DNA from: Hoplostethus atlanticus
Taxonomy: Eukaryota > Chordata > Actinopteri > Trachichthyiformes > Trachichthyidae
NCBI GenBank assembly: GCA_034670405.1
Contig: JAXDDX010000183.1
Span: forward strand, 618,501-682,500
Length of the DNA stretch: 64,000 bases
Reading direction: 5' to 3'
Positions 38,937-52,485 of this stretch are shown piece after piece; position 1 is the stretch's first letter; the number at the start of each line of letters is the position of its first letter. The notes beneath the pieces are model-generated. The model did not search any database. It had not been told where the DNA came from and saw only the letters and a list, made by a program, of their open reading frames with translations. Both the position numbers and the translations under genes were made by a program.

Positions 38937-41189
38937 GTCACTGCGTCACAGTATGCTAGTCATCATCTCAGACAGTTTCACATCTTTCACACACAGTATT
39001 CACAGTCAAAAGCTCCTTTTTTTAAACATATTTACCCAGAATAGACTGAATAAGCATACGGTTTTTCATCATTTTTTTCATCTACTTTTTCCAACTCCAC
39101 TGCAGCAGTCGTCGTTAAATGGCCGCGTCTCCAGTCTTTTAATGCAGACGGCTTCCGCCTCCTGCAGACAAGCAATTAAACAAAGAGGCAGCTTTGGAAG
39201 TACTATTACTTGCAGGATAGCGTCTTGTTCTCAGCGTGTCTCGCGGTCCAGCGTTTTAAGCTATAAAAGCATACCACATGCAACAGTCACTATTATTTCT
39301 ATTTCTAAGGTGCGACCCCAGTAATTATTTCTTTCCAGTATGACTAATCGGTTGTACTTCATAGAAACAAGGTGTATTCTGCAGCACTGTGTCATGATGA
39401 ATAGATGACTAGGACTACCACTGCACTGTATTGTAACCGTGCAAAGTAATGGTTATGTGCGTGAATCGGACTGTTGATGTGGTACTGGAGGACGTGTTTT
39501 TTTTTTTATCCTGCAACTATAACTCCCACAGGGATGCGCAATAATAAAAAAATGGAGTAATCATCAAACGTTGTTCCACACAGGACCAAAAAATCACTGA
39601 ATTATGTCGGTGAAAATGACATCACCTGACCTCCTCCGCTAAACGAATCCCAGCTGGACGAGGTTCTTGTCCAATCAGTGCTGGCAAAACCGACGCTGAA
39701 GCTCAAGCCAATGCTTAACTAAGTGACTGGCAAATGTTGTCAGCAACGATAACAACAATAAAGTGTCTTTCCGCAACAGACAGGCAAACTGAATCAAACC
39801 CAGAGCACGCTTAGCATGATTGACTGCACTTTTCAATTATCCCTGATTGATCAATGCTCTCTCCTACTGATCGGGGCAATGGATACACCTGAATGCTGTT
39901 GCCCTATCTGCTGTTGAATCATTTACAGCTAACATTATAGCATAGTATATGTACATGGTAACACCTATCTAAGTTACCAAAGATGGGCCCCCAACGTCAG
40001 CTACCACTACTACTCTTAAAAGTCTCCCTGTGGCACGCAGAATTCCCTTTTGACCGAAGAGCGCTTGGATTCTGGAGTGCTGTCAAGTTGTGTGGAAAAT
40101 TCTGTTTGAATTGTGGTCTGTTGCGTTAGCGTTCGACTGCAACCTTTGTTTTAAAAACGTCTAGACTAATTCTGCTTCTGAATGTGTATCCGCATTAAAG
40201 GAGAGATAGGCCGGTAATGGGAAAAAAAAAAAAAAAAAAAATACACAGTTACTTTATATAATTAACCACGGGTGCATGGCTTCCAAAGACAAGCAGAACA
40301 AAGCAAGAGAAGCTACCTTTACGATTCATGTTCCTTTTGCTATTAATTAAGAAGTAATTTGTGTTTAACTTGAACTTGCATGGCCCCCAAATTCATTATG
40401 AAACGCTTGTTTTCTGAGAACAACTCAGTTTTTCCGCATTTACATTGAAGGTCTTGATTTGGATTTTCCTTGAGGCTCCCCGGGCTGACCTGGGGTTGTT
40501 GAAAAATACGTGGCATTTGAGTAAATCTCTCCCAGAGCTACTCCGTCACACCCGGCGAATAAGACGTGTTAGAGAGGGTCTGATGGAGAGACAGAGAAAG
40601 AGTGTGATCCAGTGAGAGAAGAAAAAAAAACAGAGACAGAGAGAGAGGAGAGGCAGAGAAAGACGGGGAGATGGATCGAGGGGAGGGAAAGCTGCAAAGA
40701 GATGAGGGGAGTAGGGAGGCAGACGTGGAGACAAAGGGGGTGAAATTGACAGAGAAAGAGAGACAGACGGAGATATTGTGGCGCGGGTGAATGTGCATTA
40801 ATCAGGAAGTAGGCTCCGGCGAGTCTCCGTCCCTGAACTGCTGCCGAGTGTGTGTGTTTGGACAAATTGACTTGTGTGTGTAGACCGAGTCACGTTTGCT
40901 GCATTTGTGTTGGCATGCATCAGTGTGTATTTGTACATTAGAACTGCACGTGCACATTATTACTCTAATATCGACACTGAAATTCACTTCAAAGCTGATT
41001 CGTAAAAAATGGAGGTTCATGTTTTTGCTCATTCCCTCACAAATGACTAAACCCTGTTTGATGATTTGGCTACTGTAATCCTGTAGTCCTTCCTACTCCA
41101 GCTCTGCACCTTTGTTTGATTTGTGATTTCGTTTATGAACCTGCAGGGGCTTTAATGGAAGAGAGAGACTCTCTCTGATCCCTATTATC

Positions 41190-41300
41190 TACCTGCCGCC
41201 ACAGAGAGAGAGAGAAGGAGATAAGAGGAGGAGGGAGGAGAGGAGGGAAGAAAAAGCCGTGACTCGCTCCTCATCATCACAACTCATTGGGGGGCGGGAG

Positions 41301-41335
<35 letters not shown>

Positions 41336-41696
41336 GGCTTGATTGGGCAGGAGAGAAAGAGAAAAGAAAGGGGAAGTGAAATGGTAAATTGAGAGAGAGA
41401 GAGAGAGAAAGGAGAGAGAGAAAGAGCGAGAGGGGTCACCCATGGAGCGAAATAATAAAAAAGGGGAACAGGGCCGACCCACTGATGTGCGTGTGCGCAG
41501 GGGCGGGGAGACACGGAGGGATGAGGGGGCCCGGTCAGCCTTCATAAGCCATTGATTTACACAATCCCAGTCACCACCTAATATTTCATCTTTGCTACAT
41601 TTGCAATCTCCATCCACTGAGGCCCTGAGCCATTACCGATGGCTGGAATCACAGCATGGCGGCCCCCTCGGAGTAATGAGATAGAGAGAGGGGCGG

Positions 41697-41727
<31 letters not shown>

Positions 41728-41990
41728 GGGAGCGAGAGAGTGGGAGGTGGGGGGGAGCAGGAGCGAGCGAAAGAGGGATAATGGAAGAGAAGAGGAGGAC
41801 GGGGATGAGGGCATATGGGGGTTTCTCAATGTGCCATTATGGAGCATGAAAAGGAGGAAATCAAATGGAGGGGATGAAAACACCTCAGAGATGTGGGAGA
41901 GAGAGAGTGATTGAGATGGGGGGTGTGGGGTGGGGGAGTGCGTGAGGGTGCAGGGGGAGACAGAGAAAAGAGAGAGAGCGATGGGGAGAT
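41190..41990 (+). repeat. Purine-skewed block with GA arrays
   Basis: Some 800 bp in which the plus strand is mostly A and G, with GA runs at about 41302-41333, 41390-41407 and 41690-41735. A similar shorter block lies at 40560-40760. All minus-strand SLSL-type frames here are translations of it. Between about 41520 and 41690 lies mixed sequence. Confidence 0.8.
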
Positions 41991-42424
41991 TGCTCCTCTC
42001 TAATTATGCCCCTTTCCATTATCAGCTAGACGGATATAAAACTAATTCCACCTGCCCTCCTTCTCGTCCCCCCTGTTCTTTTTCCTCCCGTTCTCCCTGA
42101 AAGCCTTCCCCTATTCTCGTTTTCTTTCCCCGCCGTTCGAAAGTGTTTTTTTTTTCTGCGACACCAAAATGAAAAGAGAGTAATTATCGGCTCAAAACCA
42201 AATGGAAACACAACCCTCGGCTGCACATCGTAACTACAAAGTTCTCCGTCTGGCATGGTCTACCTGTCTGCCTCTCTCTCTCTCTCTCTTTTCCCCCACC
42301 GTACTTGAACGCAACACGGGCCTTGCTTGCTGGTCTCTTGCGCCCCTCTAGAAAGGCGCTTCGGGTGCGTGTGGCGGCAGTACTGCAGCAAATTCTACCT
42401 CTTTAATAAACACATATGGAGACA

Positions 42425-42492
42425 AATCAAATCACATTTTATTTGTATAGCCTTTAATCACCGTCACAGTCTCAAAGGGCTTCACGGGGCCC
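42425..42492 (+). repeat. LINE-type 3' tail fragment
   Basis: AAATCACATTTTATTTGTAT followed by AGCCTTTAATCACCGTCACA and GTCTCAAAGGGCTTCAC is a motif I know from the 3' ends of teleost L2/CR1-like elements. Only the tail is present. Confidence 0.5.
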
Positions 42493-43815
42493 AACGTGTG
42501 AAAACAATAAATGGTGAGTACACGACATCCCCCCCCCAAGCCTCGGACCCTCACGTATTAGACGCACGCACATAAAAGCAAGTGATTTCATTATAGGCTG
42601 GAATGGAGTGCAAAGCCTAATCATATTACACCCCGCGGTGTTACGCGGTGCATCAGCAGTCCCATAAGCTGAGAGTTTCCTCATTGTAAAGCATATCCCA
42701 TTGTAGCGTTATGCTGTAGATAAAAGCCCTAATTATTCCATTCTGATTATATTTGATTAAGTCATTCTATTCACACTCAGAAATCAGAAGATCTCATTGA
42801 AGGAGTAATTTCCTACTTCAAAAGCTAATTAAGCCAATCAGAGCACAAAGCGCTGGCTCTAGCCATGACCCAGCGTGCATTACTTTTAACAACCCAAAAT
42901 TGCTAACAAAGTTTAATTTTTTTTTTTTGAAGAAGAAGTGCTTTATTCTTTTGTGGCCTAGAATAACTAAATTTTTAGCAAACTTGGGTACTTCTACAAA
43001 GATGCTTTCCAGAACAGTATTTCATTTTCATTAAATTTTTTTTGTGGGGGTTTTTACCCTTGTGAAGTCTGGCATGACTCATGGTGATGCAGTAATGCCA
43101 CACTTGCATCTCTCATCATCTATCCGTCTGTTTACGACTTCAGGAATAGAAAAAAAACAAAAACAACACTTGTAGGACAAAGGGTGTTTTTGTTTTGTTA
43201 TGGTGACATCAGCCTTTCAATGTCATTTTGCATCCGTCTCCTCTATCTACCTCTCTCTCGTTGTGTCTTCCTGTCTCCGTTTCGTCGTTCTGTCTGCCGA
43301 TCTTTGCATCTGTCTGTCTGTCGGCTTGTCTTTGTGTCACAGATGTAATGTATTGTAACGTGTCAAAAAAGCACGGCCTGTAACAGGGGCATCAATCATT
43401 TTCTTTCTCAATTTCTGAAATGTTGACAATTTTGGAGATGTGATGTCGTTTCCTGTCGACCCTCTTCAAGATTGGCGAGCTAATAGAAGATACGTGATTT
43501 CCGCTGGACGCTGACTGAATGTGCACCATCCAGTGTGCCAGAGAGAAGCGTATAACTGAACCGCAAAGTCCACCGCCGAGCGGAAAAAAGCTATCTGAGT
43601 GCGCCTGGAACGAGTGGCGGGACGCTCCCGACACGTCTCGCCTTCTCCACAGGAAACGATGGAACCTGAACGAAGGCCTCTGATAGGCCCAGTGGGGAGG
43701 AGATTGCTCTGGCCCTGATTGGATGATTAGGGGCTGCGGGATATCCAATCAGCCGTTTTCAGGAAGAGAGTGGTTTGGTTAAGTGGATTGGCACTGTGTG
43801 TGCTCTGTGTGTGTT

Positions 43816-43819
<4 letters not shown>

Positions 43820-43861
<42 letters not shown>
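43820..43861 (+). repeat. (TG)n microsatellite
   Basis: 42 bp of TG. A second GT array lies at 43957-43989 and a third at 44555-44593. Confidence 0.95.
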
Positions 43862-43862
<1 letters not shown>

Positions 43863-43954
43863 TATTTCGATGTACATTTCTGTGTTAGTGTGCATGTGTG
43901 TAGTAGTGTGTGAATATACAGTATGTGCATTTCTAGGTTTGACAGGGTGTGTTT

Positions 43955-43992
<38 letters not shown>

Positions 43993-44435
43993 GGATAGAT
44001 GCGTCCAGCTCAGTGGGCAAAGTACATTTGCAAAGGAAAGGACCGACGGCAGGAGGGAGAGAAGGTGTGAGCCTCTCAGCAGGTAGAGTGCATTTAGAAA
44101 GGCAAGAGGAAGGGGGAGGAGGAGGAGCAGTGAAAGAGGAAGGGGAACCATAGCGTGTGTGTTTGTGTGCGTATGTGTGTGTGTGTTTGTAGGATTACAG
44201 AAGTCCAGCTTGAAAAAGAAATAAGGTTGAAGAGACATGGGGGTGGTGGGCGAATGGATGAATGAATGGTTGGATGTGAGGATGGGGAAGAAAAAAAAAA
44301 AAAAAAATACAAAGGAAGAGGAGAAGGGGTGTATGATGAAAGGAAGGAAACAGAAAAGGAGGAAGAACAAGAGGTGGAAGGAAATAACTCACACCTGTTA
44401 TGTCAAGAGAGGCGGAGCAAAAGAGAGAAAGTTCT

Positions 44436-44467
<32 letters not shown>

Positions 44468-44551
44468 GAAGGGTGGGATGGGCGTTGGTGTTTAAAAAAC
44501 AAAAGGACATAATTATAAAGCTGTGTACCCATGACAACCGAGGGGCTGAGG

Positions 44552-44595
<44 letters not shown>

Positions 44596-45357
44596 GGCTG
44601 GCTAAATCATCTGTTCCTTCACTCTACCCACCGCAACTGCTGCCGTTAATAGCTGGCTGGATATGAAATGGTGTTTCGGTGGATTGTGCTGCCTACTATT
44701 GTTGTGCCCTGGCAGCTCCTGCAGGCTTCCAACGTCAGGGTAATGCAGTTATTCAAAAACCAGACTATATCCACGCTGACTCGGCAGATTTTTGAGACTA
44801 TTTCTCAATCCAGCCGTGGCCATCACGACCATTTCAGTTTGATTTCCCCACAATTTGACTCAGGCGAAGATGAATGGTGTCACCGCGAAAGGTGATGATA
44901 ACATTGTTATGTAGTGTACTGTGGCATTCAGATTCCCAGCCCTGGCCCTGTCTCTCTACATGCACAGACATCTGTCTTGTGAGCACCTTTCTAACCGCAC
45001 ACACACAATTTATTTAATTTGGTAGAGCGCAACTTGCAAAGCTGCAGCCTCTGTATGTTATTTTAGTTATTTTATATTAGTTTGTTTATCATTTGTCTTC
45101 CGGGTTTGGTTTTCCTGTAAAATAGCATGTGGATGCAATGCTTTTTTTGCAGTCAATTCGGAAGTCCCAGTAATCAGACTTTCCCGCAGCACGTGAACGC
45201 AGCGAAACAGTTACAGGCTACAAAAAACAAAACTCGTCTAATGGCAGAAATCCCAGATCCGGATCACGACTAGAAATCTAATCAACTGATCCTTGCGGTG
45301 ATGGCTGTCTGTCCACCAGATTGCAGCCAAATCTTTTTGAGCGATCTTGCTAACAAG

Positions 45358-45358
45358 C

Positions 45359-45393
<35 letters not shown>
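45358..45393 (+). repeat. (CAGA)n microsatellite
   Basis: Nine tetranucleotide units. GT arrays follow at about 45517-45541 and 45559-45591. Confidence 0.93.
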
Positions 45394-45553
45394 TAGTTTT
45401 TATGTGGGTTTGGGTGTAGATTTGTCAGAGAGAAAGAGAGAGAGAGCGTAGGTGACTGTGACATGTGTACGCCTCTGCTCCACTGGTTTCTCACCAGCTT
45501 GTTCATCTGCGTATGAGAGTGTGTGTGTGTGTGTGTGTGTGAGTCTGTTCACC

Positions 45554-45595
<42 letters not shown>

Positions 45596-45766
45596 TTTCA
45601 GTTCCATCCCAGTGTGTTCTGTCCTGTTCTGTTATGTAGTTTCTCCACAGTAAACATCTGTTCCGTCTTTCTCTCCAGAGGGACAGTAGACCCTCTCACT
45701 ACCTACCGCTGTGATTCCACCAGCTAATGAGCCTGTCTGACAGACACACACACACACGCTGAAGTT

Positions 45767-45801
<35 letters not shown>

Positions 45802-46652
45802 AAGTATATATACACATAGACGCGTGCATACACACAAAAACAAGTCACAAACAACATACCCACACAAACGCACACTTTGATGTACATATACACACAGGGA
45901 TGCATGCACCCGCGCACACACACACACACACACACACACTACACCCTAGGGGAAAAAAACACATGTATCAGCCCGAATGTGTTCTGCATCATCTAAACCG
46001 TCAAACTAAAACTCCAGCACACTCTCTCTGTCTAATTAATCACATGTTCAACAAACCAGTCAACTCACCGAGGGAGGGAATGTGTCACTTAAATCTGCTC
46101 AGCTGTGACAAGAGCAAGAAAAACAAAATCAACGTTGTTTTTGTTCTCACTTCGGCGTGTGAATATCAGTGTCGTGTTGGTGTTATTAGCTAATACGACC
46201 GAACGAGGCCATGATGGTGCAAACTAGCGGTCTAATCATCATGATCATATGAAGCTTGGTGGTGTCAGGCTACGTTCAAGACCCACAGCTTCAAACATCG
46301 CATCGAAAGCGTCTTCCTACTTCCATCATCATAATACATCATTGTGGTATCTTTGGGTAAAATGGCAATGGCTTTTATATGTATGAAAATAGTCCTTTTT
46401 CGGTGATAAACAGGCACTTTATTGTGTGTGTAAGTGCGGGTGTGTATGTGTTGTCCATTGCATGCGTCTCTAACAGGACGGGGCGCAATGAGCTGTGTCA
46501 GAATTGGAAACTCACAGCCATGTCACGTGTCATTGCAACTCCGGTATTGACTGCAGGCCGCGTAACAGAACTCGTCTGTTGTGGTTTAATGAATCGATCA
46601 CGAGGAAGGTCCTGGAAGTAAGCTTGGGAGATGCAGGGATATTTTACAGTGC

Positions 46653-46850
46653 ACACAATGTACTGTAAAGCACTTTGGGTAAATGCACACAACAAAAGGT
46701 GTATGGAAAACTTACTTACTGAATACTGAATGCCACATATGTTACACTAGAGTGGTTGTCCCGGGTAGTGGGGCATTGAATTCCTGCAGGATGGCCCACA
46801 CTAAAAACACTCATGGCATTGTAATGCACTTTGGATAACAGTTTCCATCT
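46653..46850 (+). repeat. Possible SINE-tail remnants
   Basis: GTACTGTAAAGCACTTTGGG (about 46660) and GTAATGCACTTTGGATAA (about 46820) both resemble the TGTAA..GCTTTGGATAA tail of fish SINEs. No tRNA-like head is clear. Confidence 0.25.
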
Positions 46851-48124
46851 TTGCAGATCCTTCCAGATGAATAGAAGAACAGGGAGTAATACAATGGTTC
46901 TGTGGGTCTCAGTAGGTAGAACACAATGACCCTGGACCTTTTTTTTTCCACTCTTGAAACTTTTATCTTCCCCTTGTTTTTTTTCTACGAAGGAAATATT
47001 TTTTAGTGCACAACGAAATATAGCAAGCTGTGCTTTACTTTGCTCCGTAGTGAGGGAATCAAAAACAGCTTCGGTTTCATACGTTTACTATGGATGCATA
47101 GCAACACTCAGCGACCATAACCGACATTGTTGCATTGCATCGGATTGTTGCGTCGGAGCATGGCCGTATTAACCCACCTGGGAGCCCTGGGGCAAGCACA
47201 TCCACTGCCCCCCCCCCCTCTCCCATCCCAGTCCAGTCATATGTGGATGCTTATGTGCATCTCGATTGTGTTTGAGATTCAGGATTATCTCGCAAACTGA
47301 TAGGTTGAATGCTTAAGTGATTATTGTGTCTGGGGCCCCTTTTCATTTTCATTTCATTTGGAATTGTGGATGGGCACGTTTTCCAATTGAAATTAGTATT
47401 GTAACCATATCTATACGTGAATACGGTACCCTGTAAAAAAAAAAAAGATATATATATGGTATCCCCGTACTTTCGTGGGCCCTTGTGGCCTTGCCGAGGT
47501 ACACTATAAACTATACTATAAATCTTAACATGCTCACAAAATGAACATATACTTCAGAAGTACGCAGACAAAGCTGCAATACGTTTGTGGTTGGGTTTTG
47601 TTGGAAGGTGAACACCACTCCCCCTACGAAATACGAGAGACCAAAGTACCAAGACTCTCATCTATGAAGCCTTGTAGGGGGTGTACATCAGTGTGACATT
47701 TCCAATACGAGGAGGAATGCTCTCTTTTGTTACTGGACAGTGAATGTTTGCTAATACAGACTGAACTGTCCAAATCAGAATTTTGGTGGTACATCTTTAA
47801 ATAGTCATTTCCACTATATGGGGAATCTTTATGTATTGTTTTGCATGGATGGAGATACGGTTATTGTTTCCCTCAGCGAAATATTAACTCCGGTAATGGG
47901 GGATATTAAATTCGTGCACTGCATCAGCCTCTTCCTTCCTTCATATACTAATGTGTGTGTGTGTGTGTGTTCATGTGTGTGCGTGTGTGAGAGAGAGAGT
48001 GACAGAGACAGATACATGGTAAATATGTCTTAGCACTTATTAGTCTAACTGTCTGTTCATTGTTTCCATCAGCAAACCGCATTCATATACTGCCACAGCG
48101 AGGGAACGGACGCAATTATGGTAG

Positions 48125-48152
48125 ACACACACACACACACACACACACACAC
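48125..48152 (+). repeat. (CA)n microsatellite
   Basis: 28 bp of CA followed by CAGA units. GGAA arrays lie at 48345-48371 and 48658-48690. Confidence 0.93.
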
Positions 48153-50440
48153 AACCACACAGACAGACAGACAGATAGACAAACAGACAGACACACACAT
48201 ACCACCAGCACCATCTCACCCACACCCACCATGTCTAGTATATCCCAGTTGTACAGGATGGCATAGACGGGTAATGTCAAAAGCAGCAGTACTTATAAAT
48301 GTTAGGTTCATAAAGAAAGTAAGAGAGGGAAGATATGAGGAAGCAAGGAAGGAAGGAAGGAAGGAAGGAAGGGAGGAGTGGCAGAGACAAAGATAAGATA
48401 AAACTTGAAATGAAATGAAGACAGGATGAAGGATGAAGTCTATCTGTCCTATCTATAATCATTCCCTTTTGTTCTTTCTTTTCCACCACTTTCCTTCCTT
48501 CCATGTATCCTTCCTCCCTTGCACCCTCCTTCCTTTACCTGTGCCCTCATCTTTTCTTACTTCTCTCTATCCTGTCTACCTCCCTGTTGTTGTGTTTTCA
48601 ACAGCAAGCATAACCAGGGAGGCAGGTAGGAACAATGTCAGTTCAGTAGTCAGGAAGCAAGGAAGGAAGGAAGGAAGGAAGGAAGGAAGGAAACATCAGG
48701 GGCAATAGCACTGCAGTTTGAAGCTCTGACTATACAAGAGTTCCATCTAGTGTTGAGAGGTGGAAGTAGTGGTTAAATCTGGTCTTGGTCTAAAGACCCC
48801 GGCTCAGTAAGAAACAATGTCCCCTGGTCATGTGGAGACCCTGCAGAAAAAAAGACACACAACCCATTTTGGGTCTCTGACAAATAGTTTAAGAGACGCA
48901 TTGATGTAAATGCATTCTGCAAAATAAAGTCATTCCGATTTTCTTTTTCTTTGCCGCAGTTTTCCCACAGTGTTATTCCATTAGCTGAAACATGGCCTGA
49001 AAGAGCCGCCTCTCTCTACATCCATCACTGATCATTATGGCATCTTAGTGTAATTACCCTCCCCTGGTGTGTGTGTGCGTGCTTGTGCCATCCCTGTGTG
49101 TGTGTGTGTGTGTGTCGCCAGCAGTAATATCTCTGGTAGAGAGAGAGAGAGAGAGAGAGAGAGTGTGTGTCAGAGCCATATGCATACCCAGCTCATTTCC
49201 ACCGCCAATCAAATTACCTGACCCAGCCACAATACATCACTGCCAAACTGTTTATTAAACAAAAAGCCATGATTAAATTATTAATGACAGAGATTAATTA
49301 AGACCCCATGCACCACACATGCACACACACACACACAGGCAGCCAGGCATGCACGCGCAGTCACTCACATCCACAAAAAGACACACATACCACATGCATG
49401 CACACAGGCAGGCAGACATGCACTCACTCACACACACCTAGAGACACAAATGGCATTACACACACAAACACACACATTAATGGCCGCCCCCGTGAGAGGC
49501 AGGCGAGGGGGTGGGGGGGTGGAGGTGGTGCACATATAACTTTTATATTTGCAGTAGATACAGAATGGCGGAGTTTGCAAGTTGTGTATACAGTGAGCAG
49601 CAAGAACAACAAGTCAACAAACAGCATTAACGAGCTCATTGTCAGCAAACTTTTCTTTATGGAGGTGCTTATTCTGCTGTAATGGTTTGCTGGGGATGTG
49701 ATCTGTTATAGCTGGGGGCAGAGTGTGTGTGTGTGTGTGTGACTTGAATGTGAGTTGTCACAGTATTCCAGCATGTGTGTTTGCGTGCATGCGTTTAACC
49801 TTGTGATCTCTGCACATAGTTTGATTTTCACTAAAAAGGTGATGTGTGGCGATTTGCACAGGGGGGGGACGTTCACGCAAAGCAGGAATAATGGGTGTGT
49901 TTTCCAACGCGATCACCCGCAAGCTGATTTTTATCACTTACATCCCTTCCCATTGTTTGTATCACGTGAATTTACCGTTGCTAAGCCCGCAGTGTTGGAT
50001 TAGAACCAAACACAGCCAAATAACAACCACCGAGGAACCTGTAAGGAAGGAAAAGCCGTGTGTGTGAGCGCTAATTGGAGTCAAACTCTAAAGCCTGCAG
50101 CGCAATTTGTATTGTGGCAGGATGGGAAGTCCATTTTAAAGCCCGAGTTTCAAACGCGTTCTGCCTGGGCAGTGACACTGACGGTAATTACCTCCACCAA
50201 GTCTGTCTGTCTGTCAGCAGGATATTAGATATTGGTGGTGATCTGGATCTGGGGTAACCGCCATTAGAGGATTATCATTTTGTAGCCAAGCAGAGATAGA
50301 GACTTGATTCCAAGTGCTAAGGGTATGTTTGCAGCGCCAGTGATAGGAATGATGTGTTTGGGTGTAACGGCAAGTTGAAGAATTATTTGACGTTGGCAGA
50401 GGTTTGTGCTCTCTGCCCTTACAAAAAAGTGTGGAAAACA

Positions 50441-50723
50441 ACATGTGAGTGTTCCCACATGTGGTTTTTGGACACGTGTTTTAGTTTTTCACATGTGAAT
50501 GAAGCCAATCACATGTGAAAATGTCGAATTCACATGTGATTTTGTGACAGACTTCATTTTCACATGTGTAAACATTTTTTTCACATGTGAATAGGGACAA
50601 TCACGTGGAAATGTCGAATTGTGACTTTGAAATGTGGCTTTGACACACATTATATTTTCACATTTCATTTCATTTCACATGTGTAAATTTCATTTCACAT
50701 GTGAGTAAAGCATATCACATGTG
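50441..50723 (+). repeat. Array of CACATGTG palindromes
   Basis: Nine exact CACATGTG octamers start at 50456, 50490, 50510, 50531, 50561, 50582, 50676, 50696 and 50716. An ACATGTG lies at 50441, and CACGTG hexamers at 50473 and 50602. A roughly 91-bp higher unit is visible because AATGTCGAATT recurs (about 50520 and 50610). Each octamer contains a CANNTG E-box. Whether it is a decayed minisatellite or a protein-binding array cannot be told from sequence. Confidence 0.85.
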
Positions 50724-51592
50724 AAAGTGCAGGTGAAATGGATTTTTTTCCCCTTTCATCCAGGAATGATGTGGACAGACACATGCGGTGTTCTCGGTCC
50801 CTCTTGTTCTTAAAAACATTTCAGGATGAACAGACTGCAGTGATTGCTGCAGCGCTAATGGAGGTTCGCTGCAGAATAGATGCATAATGGAGGATTTTTT
50901 TCAGGATGGCTACCACCCTCCTACCCTACACCACACATATTTTATGAAAGGGGCTTAAGATCTATGGCTCAAGATTGGTCCCAGGGCAGACCAGCACACA
51001 CTAGACATAAAAACTACACAAGCCATAAAAAGAATGGTAGTGTGTGTGTGTAAAAAAGAAACGTGAAGAGGCAGAAACAATCAACCAGTATCAGCGCTTT
51101 ATGGCAGAGAGTATATCACTCTGACAACAAAGGCAGTAAAGCGTTGTATGATGCTGTAAAACATTGTGATTCTGCAGTGAGATGATCGTTAGCACAGCTG
51201 GTTAATTGCCTGACTACTCCTCCCTGCACATTCATAAAATACTTGTCCAGCACACACTCATGCATATACGCCTACGTGTGGACACACACACACACACACA
51301 CACATACACAAACACACACAAACTAGGGAGAACATTTCTCCTCTGAAGCCATAACGATGGATGATGAATAAAGGGGGAGGATGTTTTATCCAATCAGTCA
51401 AGGTGGCAATGCAGCACTCACGTCTGCATGTGGTTCCAAGGAAATGAGTTTGTAAGACTTGAACCCCACATAGTGAGTCTATTTATTACTATGCTAACAC
51501 TCCACCAGAAGTGCCTAACGTAGCATTCCTCATTATGGACCTCCGCCCACCCCCCACGGCGACAAAAGGTCAGCATGTTCTGAGGCTAGTTG

Positions 51593-51825
51593 GGAATCCA
51601 CGCTCTTACTCTTACACTGTTATACATCATCAATCGGCGATGCACAGTGCATTCTGGGAGTTATTTTGTAATGAAGTTTGGTGTCTATGTTCTCATCACT
51701 GACCATAAACTGGCCAATGGCCCAATCTCCCAGTAACTCGGTGCGCTGCTTTAACTAAATGAATGTGGAAAGCAGAGGGGAAATGGAAGAGGAAGGACAA
51801 TGTGGTTGTGTGATTTTTTAGAATG
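51593..51825 (+). repeat. Left arm of inverted-repeat pair (R1 family head)
   Basis: Carries the R1 head (CACTGTTATA, TTATTTTGTAATGAAG). A segment follows that is shared only with the right arm: GGTGTCTATGTTCTCATC, CAATCTCCCAGTAACTCGGT and GGAAAGCAGAGGGGAAATGG. The two arms are far closer to each other than to copies A-C. Confidence 0.8.
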
Positions 51826-52446
51826 GTTTCCACACCCTGCTGCATTTTCCCAGTGAGCTTATTATCATTATATATGTCACATGTTAGCATCTTCACAAAA
51901 CAGGACTGGATTCATAATAGCCTTTCACAGAGGAGCTTAAAGATGCCATTAATCCACCACACACTCACAATGCCAGTGACCAGTGGATGACTCAAACTCA
52001 CTTTCTAGCCCCATTTTGACATGATATTGTCATTATTTAGGTCCATTACAGGCATCCCATAGGCTGTGCCAGACACCTGTCAATGTTGGTCGCCAATAGA
52101 GGTCGCTAAAAGTCCTAGATTACTTAATGCCCCTTTAAATTCATTTCAACATAACCTCTCCGTGGCCGGGGTGCTCAATGATCCTTTCAGCCAAGTGTTG
52201 TTGAGAGGATGTCCAACATGGCTTCCTATGGCACGTAACCAAACCCTAAGACAACACAGACAAGCACATAGGCAAACAAGGTAAAGTGCTTCCATATGCT
52301 TCTAGATGTGTATGTGTGTGTGTGTGTGTGCGCGAGGGAGGTCTGATAAAGCCTGTGTATTCACAAAGTGGAAAGTGAGTCCCAGTCTCATAAAAGGCAT
52401 CTGTCAGATAACTTTCTACACTTTGTATGGTTTTCTCATATGAGAG

Positions 52447-52485
<39 letters not shown>

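Larger units (their letters stand above)
35675..42424. other. Intergenic stretch without recognised genes
   Basis: Holds the 36915 hairpin, CA/GT arrays, purine-skewed blocks and an A tract at about 40220-40241. Mixed-composition islands (for example 37.3-37.7, 39.6-39.8 and 41.52-41.68 kb) look like ordinary unique DNA. I could not recognise an exon in them. Confidence 0.4.
42493..50440. other. Intergenic stretch without recognised genes
   Basis: Mixed unique sequence and the arrays listed. A 118-codon minus-strand frame at 43392-43748 resembles no family I know and lacks coding hallmarks. TAATTA/CTAATTA motifs cluster at 42650-42840. Confidence 0.4.

Noticed and set aside
43392-43748. 118-codon minus-strand frame without low complexity
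   Set aside because: No family recognised, no good splice context, and CCAAT-type and CpG motifs suggest ordinary regulatory or unique DNA.
43995-44030. tRNA-like phrase CCAGCTCAGTGGGCAAAG
   Set aside because: No B box at the right distance and no cloverleaf can be drawn.
45699-45935. Regularly spaced repeats that might suggest a CRISPR array
   Set aside because: These are dinucleotide arrays in eukaryotic DNA, with no direct repeat and spacer structure.
47155-47510. GGCCGTATTAACCCACCTGG with GGGCCCTTGTGGCC further on, like a hAT element pair of ends
   Set aside because: The ends do not form a convincing inverted repeat and no target duplication is visible.
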